From Dactylonectria macrodidyma (Eukaryota > Ascomycota > Sordariomycetes > Hypocreales > Nectriaceae), in the NCBI GenBank assembly GCA_020744425.1, contig JAGMUV010000006.1, forward strand, positions 2,232,001 through 2,296,000: a DNA stretch of 64,000 nt, in the 5' to 3' direction. Of the stretch, positions 21,350 to 33,700 are shown one piece after another; within the stretch, counting starts at the first letter, position 1, and each line of letters begins with the position of its first letter. The position numbers and the translations under genes are program-made. Under the pieces are notes generated by a model that saw nothing but the letters and a program-made list of their open reading frames with translations, was not told the DNA's origin and searched no databases.

Positions 21350-24300
21350 TGTCGGCGAAGCTCCTCCTCCGTAAGAACCCCGATTCTGTGAGAGTTGCGC
21401 AAACGGTTAAGATTGCATTTGCGGCTGCTGGCGATAAGATACGGCGCGTGAGTGGGCAAGTCTGGGGCTGGTGATGGTGGTCTGTCCTGGTCAGCCGCGG
21501 AAGGTGGAACCGAGACGGAAGACGGGAGGAGAGTCAGGAAGGAGTGAGAGCCTAGGAAGGAAGAAACGGCAAGTGAGAGATGGTGTCCGTAGGTGTTGTT
21601 GCATGCACCTAGAGGCTATTGTGGTCGGAATAAGGGGAGCAAGGCGTTGAGAGATGGGAGTTGGATGCTTTCATAGGGTTCGTGGGTGGCTAGAAGTGGC
21701 TACCGAGCGAGAAAGGACGTTGGAGGTGACCGGGATTTGGAGGGGAAGGGGGGTGGCCCTGCGGCCTGATGGTATGGCATGGCATGGCTTGCTAGGGTTG
21801 TCGGGTTTGCTGGGTTTGGCTTGGCCAGGTTCCGTCAAGATGGAGACGGTTTGGCCCTGCGTTGAGGCTAGTGCGTACAGGACGCTGAGCAGAGGCTTAT
21901 CTGGGGGCGCTACGGGCGATGACTAGGGCATGTTCAAGGTGTGTTCAGGGCGCTTTCAGGGCGTGCCAGGGGGGCTCCAGAGGGCCGTCATCCAGCTAAG
22001 CAACCAAACAGAGCCATCGGGATGTCGGGGGATGCCCCAGGAATGCCCAGGGATGTCATGGACGCCCGCGTGGCGGCCTGGTTGGGCGCCTTGTGATTGG
22101 TGGGCAGCCGAGTCGACGGGCGCTGATAAGGGACCCGCCCCACCGGGGAGCTGGGTTGGGGGGTGGGCGAAGTACCAACGTACAGCCTTGAACTTCTTGA
22201 AAGTCACTCTGCAGCCGTGGTTGGTAAATCCAGACCTTTGCAACAAGAGACATGTCCATGGCCTTTGATGCATGAAATTGGCACTTGATGCACAACCCTC
22301 GATAACTCCATGGCTGTCGTAGCCTCAATAATCAAGCCGGTTCTCCACGTAGCCGTGGGATCCAGCAATTCTATCCGTTGAGGGATGCGTCACCTATCGT
22401 CGCATTGCCATCATCGCCACCCATCGTATCCTCGGGTCGCCAGAACTGTCGCAGCAATTTGTGGTTACAACTTACTTACCGCCGCGTTAGCGTTCGAGTG
22501 AAAGGGACTATCATCCCCAGTGTCGCGTGCTCATTCTCAACCTTATAAACTCGGTTCCAACACTACTCAACCACTCGAATGCCAAGGCATCCCGTTGTGA
22601 CCACACCCCGTTGTAACCAGTCCTCCTCGTCAAGCTAGTCAAGTGTGACACTCGCAGAGGTTACTCGCCCAAAACCGCCAACAAACCAGACAAAACCCTG
22701 CGGCATCCAAAGAGGGAACCCCGTCAATGTTGAGGGATTCAAGCTGCAGCTTTGCGGGCGTTACCAGCGCCAGCTGTGCCGACAGAGGCCTGGGGACGGC
22801 CTGAGATGGCTGCTTAACGCCCTGAAAGGCCGCGACAGTAGGGCCCAGCAAAGTCAATCGATGCAAGCCCCTCCCCCCACCAAACGGAAGTCTGCATACA
22901 GGGTACTTAGCACAGGGTAATGGTCGCCCGCCATCCCCGCTATGCATCACTTTCCTCCATCCATCCATCCTCCATCATGAGTCCACGCTCCAAGCGACCA
23001 AACCAAAGCAACCTACAGAATGTCTCGTTCCAGCCGCCACCACGCCATTGTCGTCGTCACTACACCCTCTCTCAACGGGCGCACCGCAATTCTAGAGACT
23101 CAGAATCCCTAAATTCCTGGCGTCCTAACCATTTGTTCTACACTCGTTTCACCACCCACACCCACCCATCATCATCGTTCGTCCAAGTGACCCATGTCTC
23201 AAGGCGAATTAGCCTCCTTGCGTCCCCGCCTCGATGCCAACCCCTCCACCCGCTCCCACCGCACATCGCCAGCCTAAGACTCGAGAGATATCTAATCAAT
23301 TGCAATGATTTCGGCTCCCGGAGGCTAGCTATGTCTCTTTGTGTGGGGAATCGAGTGCCCGATAGTTTGGTTTTATTGCCAGGGACTGTCTACGCAGCAC
23401 AATCACACTCTCAATGGGGGCTTCGCAGCAACGAGAGGCTTGAGGCTCCACGCCATGCCCTGTCACAGAGCCATCACATCAGGACCCTGGCTGGCACTCG
23501 TCTAGGTATTGATGCATCGTCCTTTCTCCGCTGCCGGGCACCATGAATTCAAACCCCTTCCAGTCACCCTCGTCCTCGTGTCGGGTTGGGACCCGTCGCA
23601 AGCCGGAGCCCAGCGGCCGTCCCAGGATCTAGAGCGCCCGCAACGCTGCACGCACCGCAGCACATGTCGACGTTTCTCCTCGCCTCGTCCAACGTGACTT
23701 TGGAGCAATTCGCTCAATTCGCTGCGAAATACCTGTCTAGATTGACCAAAGGGGGGTGCGGAAGAGAGCCGCCACGTACGAAGTACCTGCGGTCCATCTG
23801 CACACCTCTCCAGCCGTTCTGTGTCACCAAGTCACCCCACGCGCCTCACCACCACCACAACTGCTGTCTTGGATCATGTGGAGTGGCGTGGATCGCTCTG
23901 AAGAGTAGTTGACATCTCAGCAGTTGGTTATCGGATGGTCTGGTCTCTCGCACGGAACCCCCAATTGCTATCGTTGGTTCCATGTGTACACCGTCGACCG
24001 AATTCCGACCATCCTCATGGCTTGATGTCTGTATCCCGGCAACGAGGCAACGAACAAGAGCACGGCCTCTTTTTAGAAATGTGTGCCCCAGCATCTACCC
24101 CGGCTTCTTCGAAGTTTGACTACCTCTATCGGGCAGTTAAGCGACAATGCGACCAGCAAACGCAGACTTTCCGGGCGCCCAAGTCTCCTTCTGGATTCGA
24201 CATCTGCGCTTCACCATCGCAGCACCCGGATCTACAGGTAGTGTAGCCATGAGACGTGGTTATTGGCTGATCCGTTGCTCCGGGTTCGTTGATTGCCCAT

Positions 24301-24884
24301 CGCTGATACACAGAAACAAGGTCAAGATTGGGTTGCGTGGGGGTTTCCCAAAACTTCAACGTAGACGTGAAGAAACTCGATGCAAGGCTGCAAATCCAAT
24401 ATCTGTCCTCGAACTCAGCCATGAGGATAACCAAGAATTGGGTGAGTGTCCGAGGCCAGCACGACCTTTGACGTGACGTAACAGATTGAGCACCGGCCAG
24501 GTCTCGACGTTGCGATGTAATGGTCATGTCTGATCATCACAATTAATTATCTACAACCCCTACAACCATACATCTCTAATCGCACAGCCTTTATCGGATG
24601 CATTTCTTTTAGCTACTCAGCAAATCTTACCTAACTTGAGTATAAAGCGCAATCTAGTATAAAGCGTATCCTGATCGCAAAGCTTATGAATTGGAGGGCA
24701 CCAAATGATAGAAGGTAACCAGTGAAGAGTAAAATTATATGATGAAGATTGCGTGATTAGAAATTCATGGTTGGGGTAGTAATGTTTGTCAATTAAGATT
24801 TACATGTCCAATTGCTACTTCCATCACATCGCCTTTATGGGTGCGTGGATTGCTCGTTCAAAGCGTCATGGCGCCAGCACCAAT
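21350..24884. other. long intergenic stretch
   Basis: The left few hundred bases should be the promoter and leader of the pseudokinase gene, possibly with a missed first exon. A 208-codon plus-strand frame (22920-23546) is Ser/Pro/Arg/His-rich without domains and is probably chance. The right 350 bp is AT-rich and likely carries the 3' UTR of the SDR gene. I see nothing else to name. Confidence 0.4.
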
Positions 24885-26022
24885 CTATTCGGAACTTTCC
24901 TTTTCAATGCTCCTGCCTCTTCCAACAAACGTCTTCATCCCCCTATCCACCCCAGCAATAACACGAACAATGACCTGTACGCCCACTGGCAGCACGTTGA
25001 ACCAGTCGATCCACCGCGCATATAGTGGCATGCCAACGGTGGCGCCCCTCCCGCCGTCAATGGCGGCCACGATCTCCTTGGTCACATCAACAGGCTCCAC
25101 CACGGGAGCGATGAAGCTGTTGGGTGTCTGCACTCCGTAAAACAGGGGCGTGCTCAGCTGGCCTGGGGTCACCAGCACCGTCCGGATCTCCGGATGGCTC
25201 TCGCGCAGCTCGGCGGTTAGGGAACGATGCATGGCGGTTATGCCAGCCTTGGCCGCCGCGTAGTCGGTCAGCTGCGCGGCGCCCACGGTGCCAATGACGG
25301 ACGAGATGTTGACAATGGTGCCGCCGTTGCCACCGCGGATGAGGGCAGGGAGGAACGCCTTGAGGCAGTAGAAGGGGCCGAGGAGGTTGGTGCTGAAGCT
25401 CTTGTCGATTTCGTCTAATGAAAGGTCCAGCAGCGACTTGCCAATGACAATAGCGGCATTGTTGATGAGAACCGTGGGAGTGCCGAGCTGATATCTCAGG
25501 TTAGCAAAACGACAATGGCTTCATTCGTATCTAGGGACGGCGTACCTCTTTCTCAATCTCATTCGCAACCTTGGCGACCTGCGCCTTGTCGCTGACATCG
25601 CACTTATAAAAAGTGACGCCCCTCGCCTCTGTATTCTCCATCTCATTCACGTCGAGCACAGCCACGGAAGCGCCGCGCATGCCATACACCTCGGCGATGA
25701 GCAAGCCCAAGCCACTAGATCCGCCAGTGATGACGATAACCTCCTCTCCGAGGTCGACCTCGCGGGGAATGCCGTGGGCAATGCGCTGGTTGATGACGTT
25801 GGCCATCCAGCACAGGGTGATGAAGATGGCCCAGGCGATGGAGGCCACCATGGGCGGCGCATGCCAATGGACCGTCTGCGCGCGGAAGCACAGCGGGATG
25901 AGCCAGGCGATGAAGGGATGCAGCAGCGTCGTGTTGAGGACCTTGAGGATGAGGTCGATCGATATCGGAGCGAACCAGGAGTCGCGTTGCGGCGGGCGCG
26001 AATATCGCGTGGTGCCAGGCAT
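24885..26022 (-). CDS. membrane-anchored short-chain dehydrogenase/reductase
   Basis: Two exons (26022-25546 and 25487-24885, 58-nt GTACGC-CAG intron) give 359 residues. Two hydrophobic segments at about 23-46 and 57-77 probably anchor the protein in a membrane. The Rossmann nucleotide motif TGGSSGLG lies at 99-106. An acidic residue ends strand 2 (AVLDVN), which favours NAD(H). NNAA (168-171), a serine in NISS (about 221) and Y235-A-A-A-K239 complete the classical SDR active site. The domain order and N-terminal anchor resemble the SDR16C/retinol-dehydrogenase-like group (RDH10, DHRS), but the substrate, whether a lipid, retinoid or steroid-type alcohol, is not shown by the sequence. The start gives the full first membrane segment; the longer frame to 26112 adds only leader-like residues. 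Confidence 0.88.
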
Positions 26023-27114
26023 CGTGAGAGGTGAGAGGGGTGAGTGAAGACCGAGTGACTGGATTAAGCGCCAGGTGGTGAGAGAGCGATTTGACCCTGA
26101 GCACTGGCGCACGACACGACAGATCTGTACAAAGGGATGCGCGGCTCTAAAATATACCTTGAATCAAAGAGAAAGAGAAGAAAAATGAGTTCGAGCAGCT
26201 GCCGAAGGTTGGAGACGGGGTGAATAGCGAGGTGAAACGAGGTTGGAGTTAGCTGCGTAGCATGTGTCCGAAACTAGGTCCCTGACGTCTCTAAGCGCGG
26301 AGCCCCCTTGTCCTTTTCTTGGCTTCAGGTGGACCTGCACCCAACCAGCGCTGACTCCTTGTTTCGACGTCACATCCTCAGCTTGCAGTGTCAAGGGCTG
26401 GGCGGATGGATCGCGCAATTTGATGCTCTGATGATTGACGTGAATGTGAATTTTTTGTTTATGGACGACAATTTTGACGGTTAGGTGTCTGTTCACTCAA
26501 AACTGCTTGCTTGCGGGGTCACTCGAGCTAAATTGGGAAAATGAACGTCACCTCATTATCAGGGCTAGATTTCTGCTGCTACCTAGTAAGTGCCTCGCAC
26601 GGACTTAATGTAATGAGATATGCCTCCAGTGTGGTTTCATGTCTCAGCCTTCTCAACAGCATGTTTCGAGATCTGTCTATATCGATGACTGTTGCGACGG
26701 CCCTCTCGAAGCTGTGGACAAGACTCCCAGGACTGAGAATTTGACGAGATGGATGATGCGTCACTCGGGACTTTGGGGGGGTTGTAATCAGTGGCGAAAC
26801 TACTCTGGGGATGTTAATACAGGAATTGGTCACTTACGAAACTGAATCCCGCATCATTTCGATCGTGGTAGCGTTGCCATTGGCTATCATAGCTCATGCC
26901 TCAATAGACAAGGGTCATCTAACTTCTCGAAGAATGTCAAAGAGCAGGGCAGGAATGTCTTTTCCACGACGCAGGTACGTTAATCACCTCAGGCATAGGT
27001 GGTAGTCCTGGATTATTCATTGATACACATTTCGTTGTAAGGTAGTTGATACATCTATATGATACATGACATCATAGCCTCTATATGATAGTTAGAGATT
27101 GTCTAGGGATATAG
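26023..27114. other. intergenic, no gene seen
   Basis: Contains the promoter and leader of the SDR gene and, at the right end, AT-rich sequence that is probably the 3' UTR of rrg9. No coding frame stands out. Confidence 0.5.
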
Positions 27115-28560
27115 TCAATATTTTCCAGCAGACGGAACAGACTTTCTGAACCTGGCTTGAATCTCCCGGTCGTCCTTCTCTTCTAACTGGCGATTCCGCT
27201 TAATGGCTCCCTGCCGCTTGTCATAGTAGCTCGGGTCCCGTTTGATGCCTTCCAAACGCCACTTGCGGGGCGGCTTCATGCCCAGCTCGGCCTTGTGATC
27301 CCAGAGTTTCATACCACGGCGGAACCATCGATCTTGGCGATCCTTCTCCTCTTCAGCCGTGGGCTGCCAACCGCCTTTGAGAATGCGGCGGATATTCTCG
27401 GGTGACACCTCGAACCTACTGGCCAGTGTCGAAGTGGTGTAGGTGTCAGGAAATTGTGCATTCAGAGCGCGGATCCCCGCAAGCGCGTCGGGGGAGAGAC
27501 GCTTGCGGGGTGCCCAGCCATCGGGAAACTTTTCCTTCAATGCTTGCTTTTGAATCTTCCACGCAGGAACATCTGGGGCTGGTTCTGACGGCGATCGGCC
27601 AACTATGGGCTCAAACGAAGCAGAGCTAGCCTTGAATTTCCTGGGCTGCCATGAGCTGTCCGTGTCGTCTCCCCTCTTTTTCCATGGCCTAAAGTCGTCA
27701 AGACTATCGTCTAGGTATGATTTCGGTTTCCAAGGCTTGTCTTTGAACTTGTTCTCTCCTATGGGCTTGTCGCCTCGAAACCTCCTCTCTTCGTACACTT
27801 GGAACCTGTCCTTGCCTTGGAATTTGTCTTTGCCTCGGAATTTGTCTCTGCCTTGGAACTTGTCTCTGTATTCGAAGTTGGAGTTTGGAAGTGTTGACTT
27901 TCGCTTGTATATTTCAGCTCCCTCAGTGGGTTGATCGACTTGGGCTTGCTGATACCCTTCTACTGATTTCTTCACATTGGAGGGCTCACTGGCTGTGGGC
28001 GATTCGTTGGCGGTCGCAAAATCAGTTGTAGTCGTAGGTTGACTAGTTGTATGTTCAATAGTTGTTACTATTTCCGGAGTCGTCACTGCTTCTGCTGTTC
28101 TTGCAGGCTGAACAGTCACAGGTTCAACTTTTTTTGGCGGTTTAACCGGTATCGCAGGCTTGACGGAATCATTGTGGTTCTCGTGCGCAAAAGGACCCTC
28201 GATCGTTGTCGTCGATTTGGTAGTTGTCACAGGCTTGATGGTTTTCGGTGGTTCAATTGTTTTCGCAGGCTCGACAGGCTCGCTGCGGTTCTCATACGTA
28301 AAGGAAAACTCGCCGGTTGTAGCCGCAGTACCCTCGGAGTTTGTGGCAGTCAGAGGCGACGAGGCAGCGCTGATGTTAGACTCTTGGTTCAACCGTCGCG
28401 ACGCATGGAGAAGTCGTGTAAGCCTGAGCTGGTTGCAGTTCGGCGCAACAGATGCAACGGGCACTCGAAGTCGGAGGGAATATGAGGGCTCAATCTTGTG
28501 GACTTGAGAAAGCCCTTGGATGAATATTCGCAAGGGCGTAACCCGACATGCGCAACCCAT
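27115..28560 (-). CDS. rrg9: Rrg9/neugrin-like mitochondrial protein
   Basis: A single exon of 481 residues. The N terminus is rich in Arg, Ser and hydrophobics with hardly any acids (about residues 1-57, including LTRLLHASRR), as in a mitochondrial presequence. A long disordered linker follows, with Thr/Pro/Lys repeats (TIEPPKTIKPVTTTKS) and then a KFQGRDKFRGKDKFQGKDRF repeat near residues 230-250. The conserved Rrg9/neugrin domain is C-terminal, about residues 325-470: QALKEKFPDGWAPRKRLSPD, the helix-turn-helix-like YTTSTLASRFEVSPENIRRI and the tail WRLEGIKRDPSYYDKRQ. Yeast Rrg9 is needed for respiratory growth and mitochondrial genome maintenance. Human neugrin works in mitochondrial 16S rRNA and pseudouridine metabolism. 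A matrix role is inferred from family and presequence. It is longer than yeast Rrg9 because of the linker. Confidence 0.88.
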   Translation of the reverse strand: MGCACRVTPLRIFIQGLSQVHKIEPSYSLRLRVPVASVAPNCNQLRLTRLLHASRRLNQESNISAASSPLTATNSEGTAATTGEFSFTYENRSEPVEPAKTIEPPKTIKPVTTTKSTTTIEGPFAHENHNDSVKPAIPVKPPKKVEPVTVQPARTAEAVTTPEIVTTIEHTTSQPTTTTDFATANESPTASEPSNVKKSVEGYQQAQVDQPTEGAEIYKRKSTLPNSNFEYRDKFQGRDKFRGKDKFQGKDRFQVYEERRFRGDKPIGENKFKDKPWKPKSYLDDSLDDFRPWKKRGDDTDSSWQPRKFKASSASFEPIVGRSPSEPAPDVPAWKIQKQALKEKFPDGWAPRKRLSPDALAGIRALNAQFPDTYTTSTLASRFEVSPENIRRILKGGWQPTAEEEKDRQDRWFRRGMKLWDHKAELGMKPPRKWRLEGIKRDPSYYDKRQGAIKRNRQLEEKDDREIQARFRKSVPSAGKY

Positions 28561-29963
28561 GGTGGGCAGGTGATCCGGCCTATCGTCTATCTCGAGCTAG
28601 GACGGCAAGCAAGAAAAGTTGGACGAAATTTGGTGTTGATGCTCGAGATCCACTATCAATACCAGATGTCGAAAGTGGGTCGTGAAGATTGCGTGCACTG
28701 CGGACTAATATGACGCCGGCCTCCGGCAGATCGCCTGCAAGCCACCAAAGACTCCGTGTTGTCCATCCAGTGTCGCAGGAATATTGACGGTACCGTTTGC
28801 ATGTTCTCAACACGGGAAATTGTTCTCGGTACGAAGGCGCGACACAGTTGCGCTTGGATCTCTAGAACCGTCCAGGCGATGAAGTTTGGATTTTTCATGA
28901 CCTCTAGACTAGGAGGCATAGACCATCAGTCTACTCACTCTATGAGCTGACTATCGGTGAAAACACACAGCGCCGAGAAGCTCGTTGCCATTATTGGATC
29001 CTCGTATGTATGCGACTAGTTATGCTCGTGTTAGTACAACCAACAGTTTATCCCTGGACACCCGCTTCGCACAGCGAAACAAGAACAGGGTAAAACTGCA
29101 TCCAACCAACACCGCATTCTCACTGCCCACCACTAACATTACTCCAGATCCTTCCTCACATATTTCCGCCGTTCCGGCGTGGGAAAAATCACTGTGGCTG
29201 ACGCTGTGTAACAGAAGTCCCGAACTTTGCTCATCACATGATCGTCAGCACAAGCAGCGGAGGCATCGGAGAGTTGGCCGCATGCGTCGGATGCTGGCCG
29301 TAATTACACACCCAGGACCTTGCCACTTGTGAGAAAAATTGCTTCGGTAGCGTCGAAGCCATCATTCAGGGCAGTGCTCTTTTCAATAGCGCCGGTTGAG
29401 GTGGAAGCAGTGGCGGTGACGTGCCCTCGTGTTCGTGACCGGGTGGCTGCCGGCTGTGTCCGTTTTCTTGTTTTGTCATCTGTCATGGCCAAGCCGCAAA
29501 TGTTGCAATACCCTGATTGGACATGGCAAGGAGATAAGATCAGTTGATGTAGATGGTTGTCACAAGAAACAGACACGAGTCGTTCACATAATCAAGTGCT
29601 CTTCATTAAGGATATTGTATTTTTAAACGATCAAGTCGTAGTCCTGGCTGCCAAGTAATGACTGGCCATCTATAGTGTACAGTAAGTTCTCAGCGAGACA
29701 TGCCGATATAGTTCTGGCGAATGCTGCTTTGTTTTGAGACCTATGCTAAACCTACAAGTGTAGGTATTGAAATGAGTTTTTTCCCAACTCCAGCGCAAAA
29801 CCAATGACCTTTAATGCAAAGAAACCCCTTTGAGACCTAGAGACCTTGAATGTAAAACCACTTGTTCTTCACCAACCGATGTCCCTTGTTGCAATAAAAC
29901 GCCAAGATAAAAGCCCAGAAAGCCAACCCTCCTATCTGATGCTTTCGCAATGGCTATGCTTGC
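28561..29963. other. intergenic, no gene seen
   Basis: The left end should hold the rrg9 promoter and leader. The right end, AT-rich, probably includes the calcipressin 3' UTR. Frames of up to 115 codons occur on both strands without domains. Confidence 0.45.
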
Positions 29964-30722
29964 TTATGCGCTGTGCATCAGCTCGACGGGAGGCCGCGAG
30001 GTGTGAGCCATGATGGGCTTGGAAGCGTCGACGGGGCTGAGCTCTTCCTCCGCGGGCTCGTCGGTCATGTCCTCAACAAAGACGGCGGGCATGCTGCTCT
30101 CCTCGTTAGGCTTGTAGATGAGAGTTGAAGAGCGCGAGCGGGTTCGGCCAGGCAGAGCCGAGTCCGGAGGAGTGACGGGCGAGGTGGAGTCAAAGGGTCC
30201 GGGGCGATGGTGCAGCTTGGCGAGGGCCTCGGCCAGATCCTCGGCGTGGACAAGCTTGTTGGGGGCATCCTCCAGGCGCATCTCCCAGTCGTGGGGAGGG
30301 CTAGGAGGGGGCGAAATGAAGAAGAGCTTGCCGGCGTCGGGAAGGGCGAGGTGCTCGTCGCGGGCACCGATAGGCGTGGGCTGACCAAAGTAGACCTTGA
30401 GCTGCTGGCCGAGGATATGCTCGGCGTCCCAGATCTGGCGCACGGCGATGGCGGCGTTCTCGTCGAAGAAGGAGATAACGATGCGGCGGAACGACTTTAG
30501 CGGGGCAAATGCGTGTATGGGTGCCGTCTGGGTGACGAGATCACGGATGGTCTGCAGGTTCTCGGGCAGGAAGATGGCGACATCGTTCAGGTTGGTGAAG
30601 AGGAGGGTGTTGGAAGGGGGCGTGGGCAGGTTCGGGGGCGGCAGGTTGGAGAGGTCGAGGGAGAGGTTTGAACGGCGCGAGGCGTTGGAAGAGGAGCGCG
30701 AAGGGCGTGGTGAAGGCTCCAT
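29964..30722 (-). CDS. rcn1: calcipressin, calcineurin regulator (RCAN/Rcn1)
   Basis: A single exon of 252 residues. Residues 1-36 are Ser/Pro-rich. Residues 39-115 form an RRM-like fold (NTLLFTNLNDVAIFLPENL, FRRIVISFFDENAAIAVRQI, QLKVYFGQ). The family signature FISPPPSPP (135-143) is followed by a tryptophan and an acidic stretch (HDWEMRLEDAPNK). That is the phospho-regulated ISPPxSPP motif of calcipressins, whose serines are phosphorylated (GSK3 and MAPK types in yeast and animals). The acidic C-terminal part may hold the calcineurin-docking element. The protein should bind the calcineurin catalytic subunit in the cytosol and tune Ca2+/calcineurin signalling, inhibiting or, when phosphorylated, helping it. 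Length is normal for fungi. No sign of truncation. Confidence 0.92.
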   Translation of the reverse strand: MEPSPRPSRSSSNASRRSNLSLDLSNLPPPNLPTPPSNTLLFTNLNDVAIFLPENLQTIRDLVTQTAPIHAFAPLKSFRRIVISFFDENAAIAVRQIWDAEHILGQQLKVYFGQPTPIGARDEHLALPDAGKLFFISPPPSPPHDWEMRLEDAPNKLVHAEDLAEALAKLHHRPGPFDSTSPVTPPDSALPGRTRSRSSTLIYKPNEESSMPAVFVEDMTDEPAEEELSPVDASKPIMAHTSRPPVELMHSA

Positions 30723-33700
30723 TGCTGCGGGTGTGAATATTTTGGTGATGTTGGAGTGATGTTGAGTCGAGGTGAAGATCGCAAGCGGATCTGAGGTGGT
30801 TGGTGGTAGGCCGGGATATGTACCTTCAGGCAGAGATAGGCGACTAGGCTGGTAGATAGTTGAAGGTAACGGTGCTGAGTGCTGATTATTGCTCTTGTGA
30901 ATTTGAGAGTCGTCCTTGTCGGTGTTGATGAGCCAGACAGAAACGATGAGTGTGGGTGGCTGCGAGGTTATTATGTATTCCCAGTCCCGGCGATCGATGT
31001 GCCTCTTGCAGGTTGCTTCGCCCCAGCCGCCCTCTCAAGGGAACACTTGCGCCGAAGCCGCAGGACTGTGGAGAACCCGTACAAGGTGCCCTGTGCGGAA
31101 GGTTTGGGGCGTTGGAAAAGCCACTGCGGCCACTGGCCACGTACCGAAGCAGCGAAGTGGAAAGCAAACGATAATGGGTCGGGGGGGGGCCTTCTCCAGT
31201 GGGCGATACAGGGCAGCGGCGGCGGCGAAAATCAGTGACAAGGGGGGTGCGCTGGAAGGGTCTACAACAGGGTCTGCCTCCCCCTGCACGGGCCATGAGG
31301 AGGCTGTGCAAAAGCGCAAAGCGGTTCTTTCAGTGGCCGATCCCAGCGGCTGCATATGGGTGACTCGTGGGGTGGCTCGTTACTGGTCACTCGACAATGT
31401 CACCAACGGCCTCAAGCAATCTAACCCTGCCAAGTCGGTGCGAAGTTAGGTCGACTGTAGATACTGACGGGATACTTTTCGCAACATTTCAGATCCAATA
31501 ATCGTTCTGCTTGCGTTCAAGTACTCCGCTGTCACGGAAGGGATGCCCTGCGATGGCGTGTCGGCGCCTACCACCTACCTCGGCGTGCCTACGTACCATG
31601 ACCATGATGGCCTAGTTTTTTTTTCTTCTCTCCCTCTCGGTAACACGTCAACTGGATACCCTACGGGTTGTGGGTGAGCTTGCGGACAGCCACGGAGACC
31701 GCGATGGCCCAGACAACATCTTGGCCCGGGTTGGTCCAAGGTGAGGGAGGGCGCCTCTTGATGCTCCATAATGGCCAAGGCGCCAACCCAACTTTCGCCC
31801 TCTCTTCAAGCTCCGGCTCCTTGCAAACGCATTGGCATTGTTGGGAGGCAGGCCATCAAGTCATGTAAAGCATTTCGTGTCGACTACACTCTAATTTAGC
31901 GGATCGACTCGCTTCCTGCCTCCGCCCAGATCCAGACAGTGTAGCACGGGCTAGAAATCCTCGGCTTGGCCATCATGAGTTCGCCGACAGACGCCGGGAG
32001 TGTATAGAGCTGGATCAGGAGAGCTGGACTTGGAGGGCTGTGTTTCTTGCGACCTAAGGAGGAGCAGCAACGTCTCGGTCCTAGCAGGCCCGAGGGTCGT
32101 CGAATTATCCATCTTTTGTTTTCATCCCATACCGACCTGGGGGGAGCAGGGCAGCAGAGCAGTGGTCATCGGGTTCTCAACACATGGCCAGAGACCACCT
32201 GGAGGCGTCATGACCACTGCCCCGGACCTCGTTTCGTCTCATGTCGCTGGGTTTCCTCTCGACCAGAACCCAGAGTGACCTTGATCCAGCCTGCGACTGG
32301 CCGCGGCCGTAGCTGCGACGATGGCCGTCGCCAACCCCTCACATTATCGTCTCAAACTATTTGCATGTCTCCTCAATCCGCAAACAATACATCCTTCATA
32401 GTAGTACGTCTAGGAAGTAAAACTTCATCATCCACCCACCCACCCCCTGGCGACTTGCATCAAGCTACTGCGCTGCACCCGTCTGTCGCAACCCAAAGCA
32501 CAAACCCGCATCCGTTAAAACCAACGCCCCCCCCCCCGGACCGCCTCCGCTCGCCGCAGCCAGTAGGAGCGCCATGATGCCCCGATGACCTGTCCGTTGG
32601 CGGCGCTGCTGTCCCGGACTTTGACGGTATCGCGGGGGCTGTGCAATGAGGGTCGCTTTCGGGTTCCCGGGGCGTGCCCCAAGTTGCCAAAGAAAAAGCT
32701 TGTTCCGCTTAACAAGCCTATCATGTCTTGCCTGCAACCATTTTTGCGTGTGAGTGGGATGCCAGAAGTTGCCTGAGATGCCTGAGATTGTGTGGGATAT
32801 GGTGTGGTGCGTGCGTTGCGTCGCGTGTGAAATCCGGATGGCTGGGTCTTTTTGCTTGCCCGGTTTGTTTGACCCGGTTTGCTCGGCGACTTTCCTTTCT
32901 GGGCAGTCGGTTTAAGCCCGACGCCTCGAGAAGACCCTACCAGTTGTGCCATGATTCCCATGATCCTGTGTCAGGCGAGGAGCGGGCCCATGACGGCAGT
33001 GTAGTTGAGACTTTGTATCCTCTTACTATCGAATATCGCGGATGACAACCGTCACCATTTCTGGCATGGCAGAACTCCATGTGTAACGACGAAGCCCTCA
33101 GTCCAACGACAACGCCATGCTTCTCATCTGTCTCATCAAACCACGCACCTCAACATCTCGTAAACCTCTTCTCGCAGGTGTCGAATCACGGAAATGAGAC
33201 CAGTGGGACACACCATCTTCACTTGCCGCTACTTCATCCGAGCGGGGGTTGTTTGCTTCGCCTCGTTGTCGGTCTACATCTCCGCATCGCTGATGCATAC
33301 TGCCAAGACCATTTTACATGTCTGTGACATTACCTTCCTCATCCAAGTGCCGCAGTCTCTGCACGGTAACAGAGCTTTGTGAGGGGAGCAACCCGAGCCC
33401 CTCACGCGTGTGTCGAGCTCGTGCCAACGTAGCCTCCATTCATCTCGGCACCATCGGGAGGCTCAGGCGGGCAAGCTGACCATCACTGGGTAATTTCAGC
33501 CAGACATACAGAGTACAGATCTGCTGTTATCATCAAAGAGAGGGAAGCCACGGGGCGCAAACCAATGTTTGAACCAGTGTTGTGGCTTGGGGTTGTTCCT
33601 TTAGCCTGGATCGAGGCTTGAGTTGTGCTTGAGTGCCTCGCTTCCGGCGTTTAGCTTACTTATGCCCTGATATGTAATTATCGATTCCTAATCCATTTTG

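Noticed and set aside
22920..23546. 208-codon plus-strand frame
   Set aside because: Ser/Pro/His/Arg-rich low-complexity translation with no domain, as expected from CT-rich non-coding DNA.
24126..24527. 133-codon minus-strand frame
   Set aside because: Some protein-like segments, but no domain, no splice partner, and opposed by a similar plus-strand frame.
32515..32961. 148-codon minus-strand frame, with overlapping frames on both strands
   Set aside because: Frames in this area contradict one another, have no domains, and coincide with a C-run.
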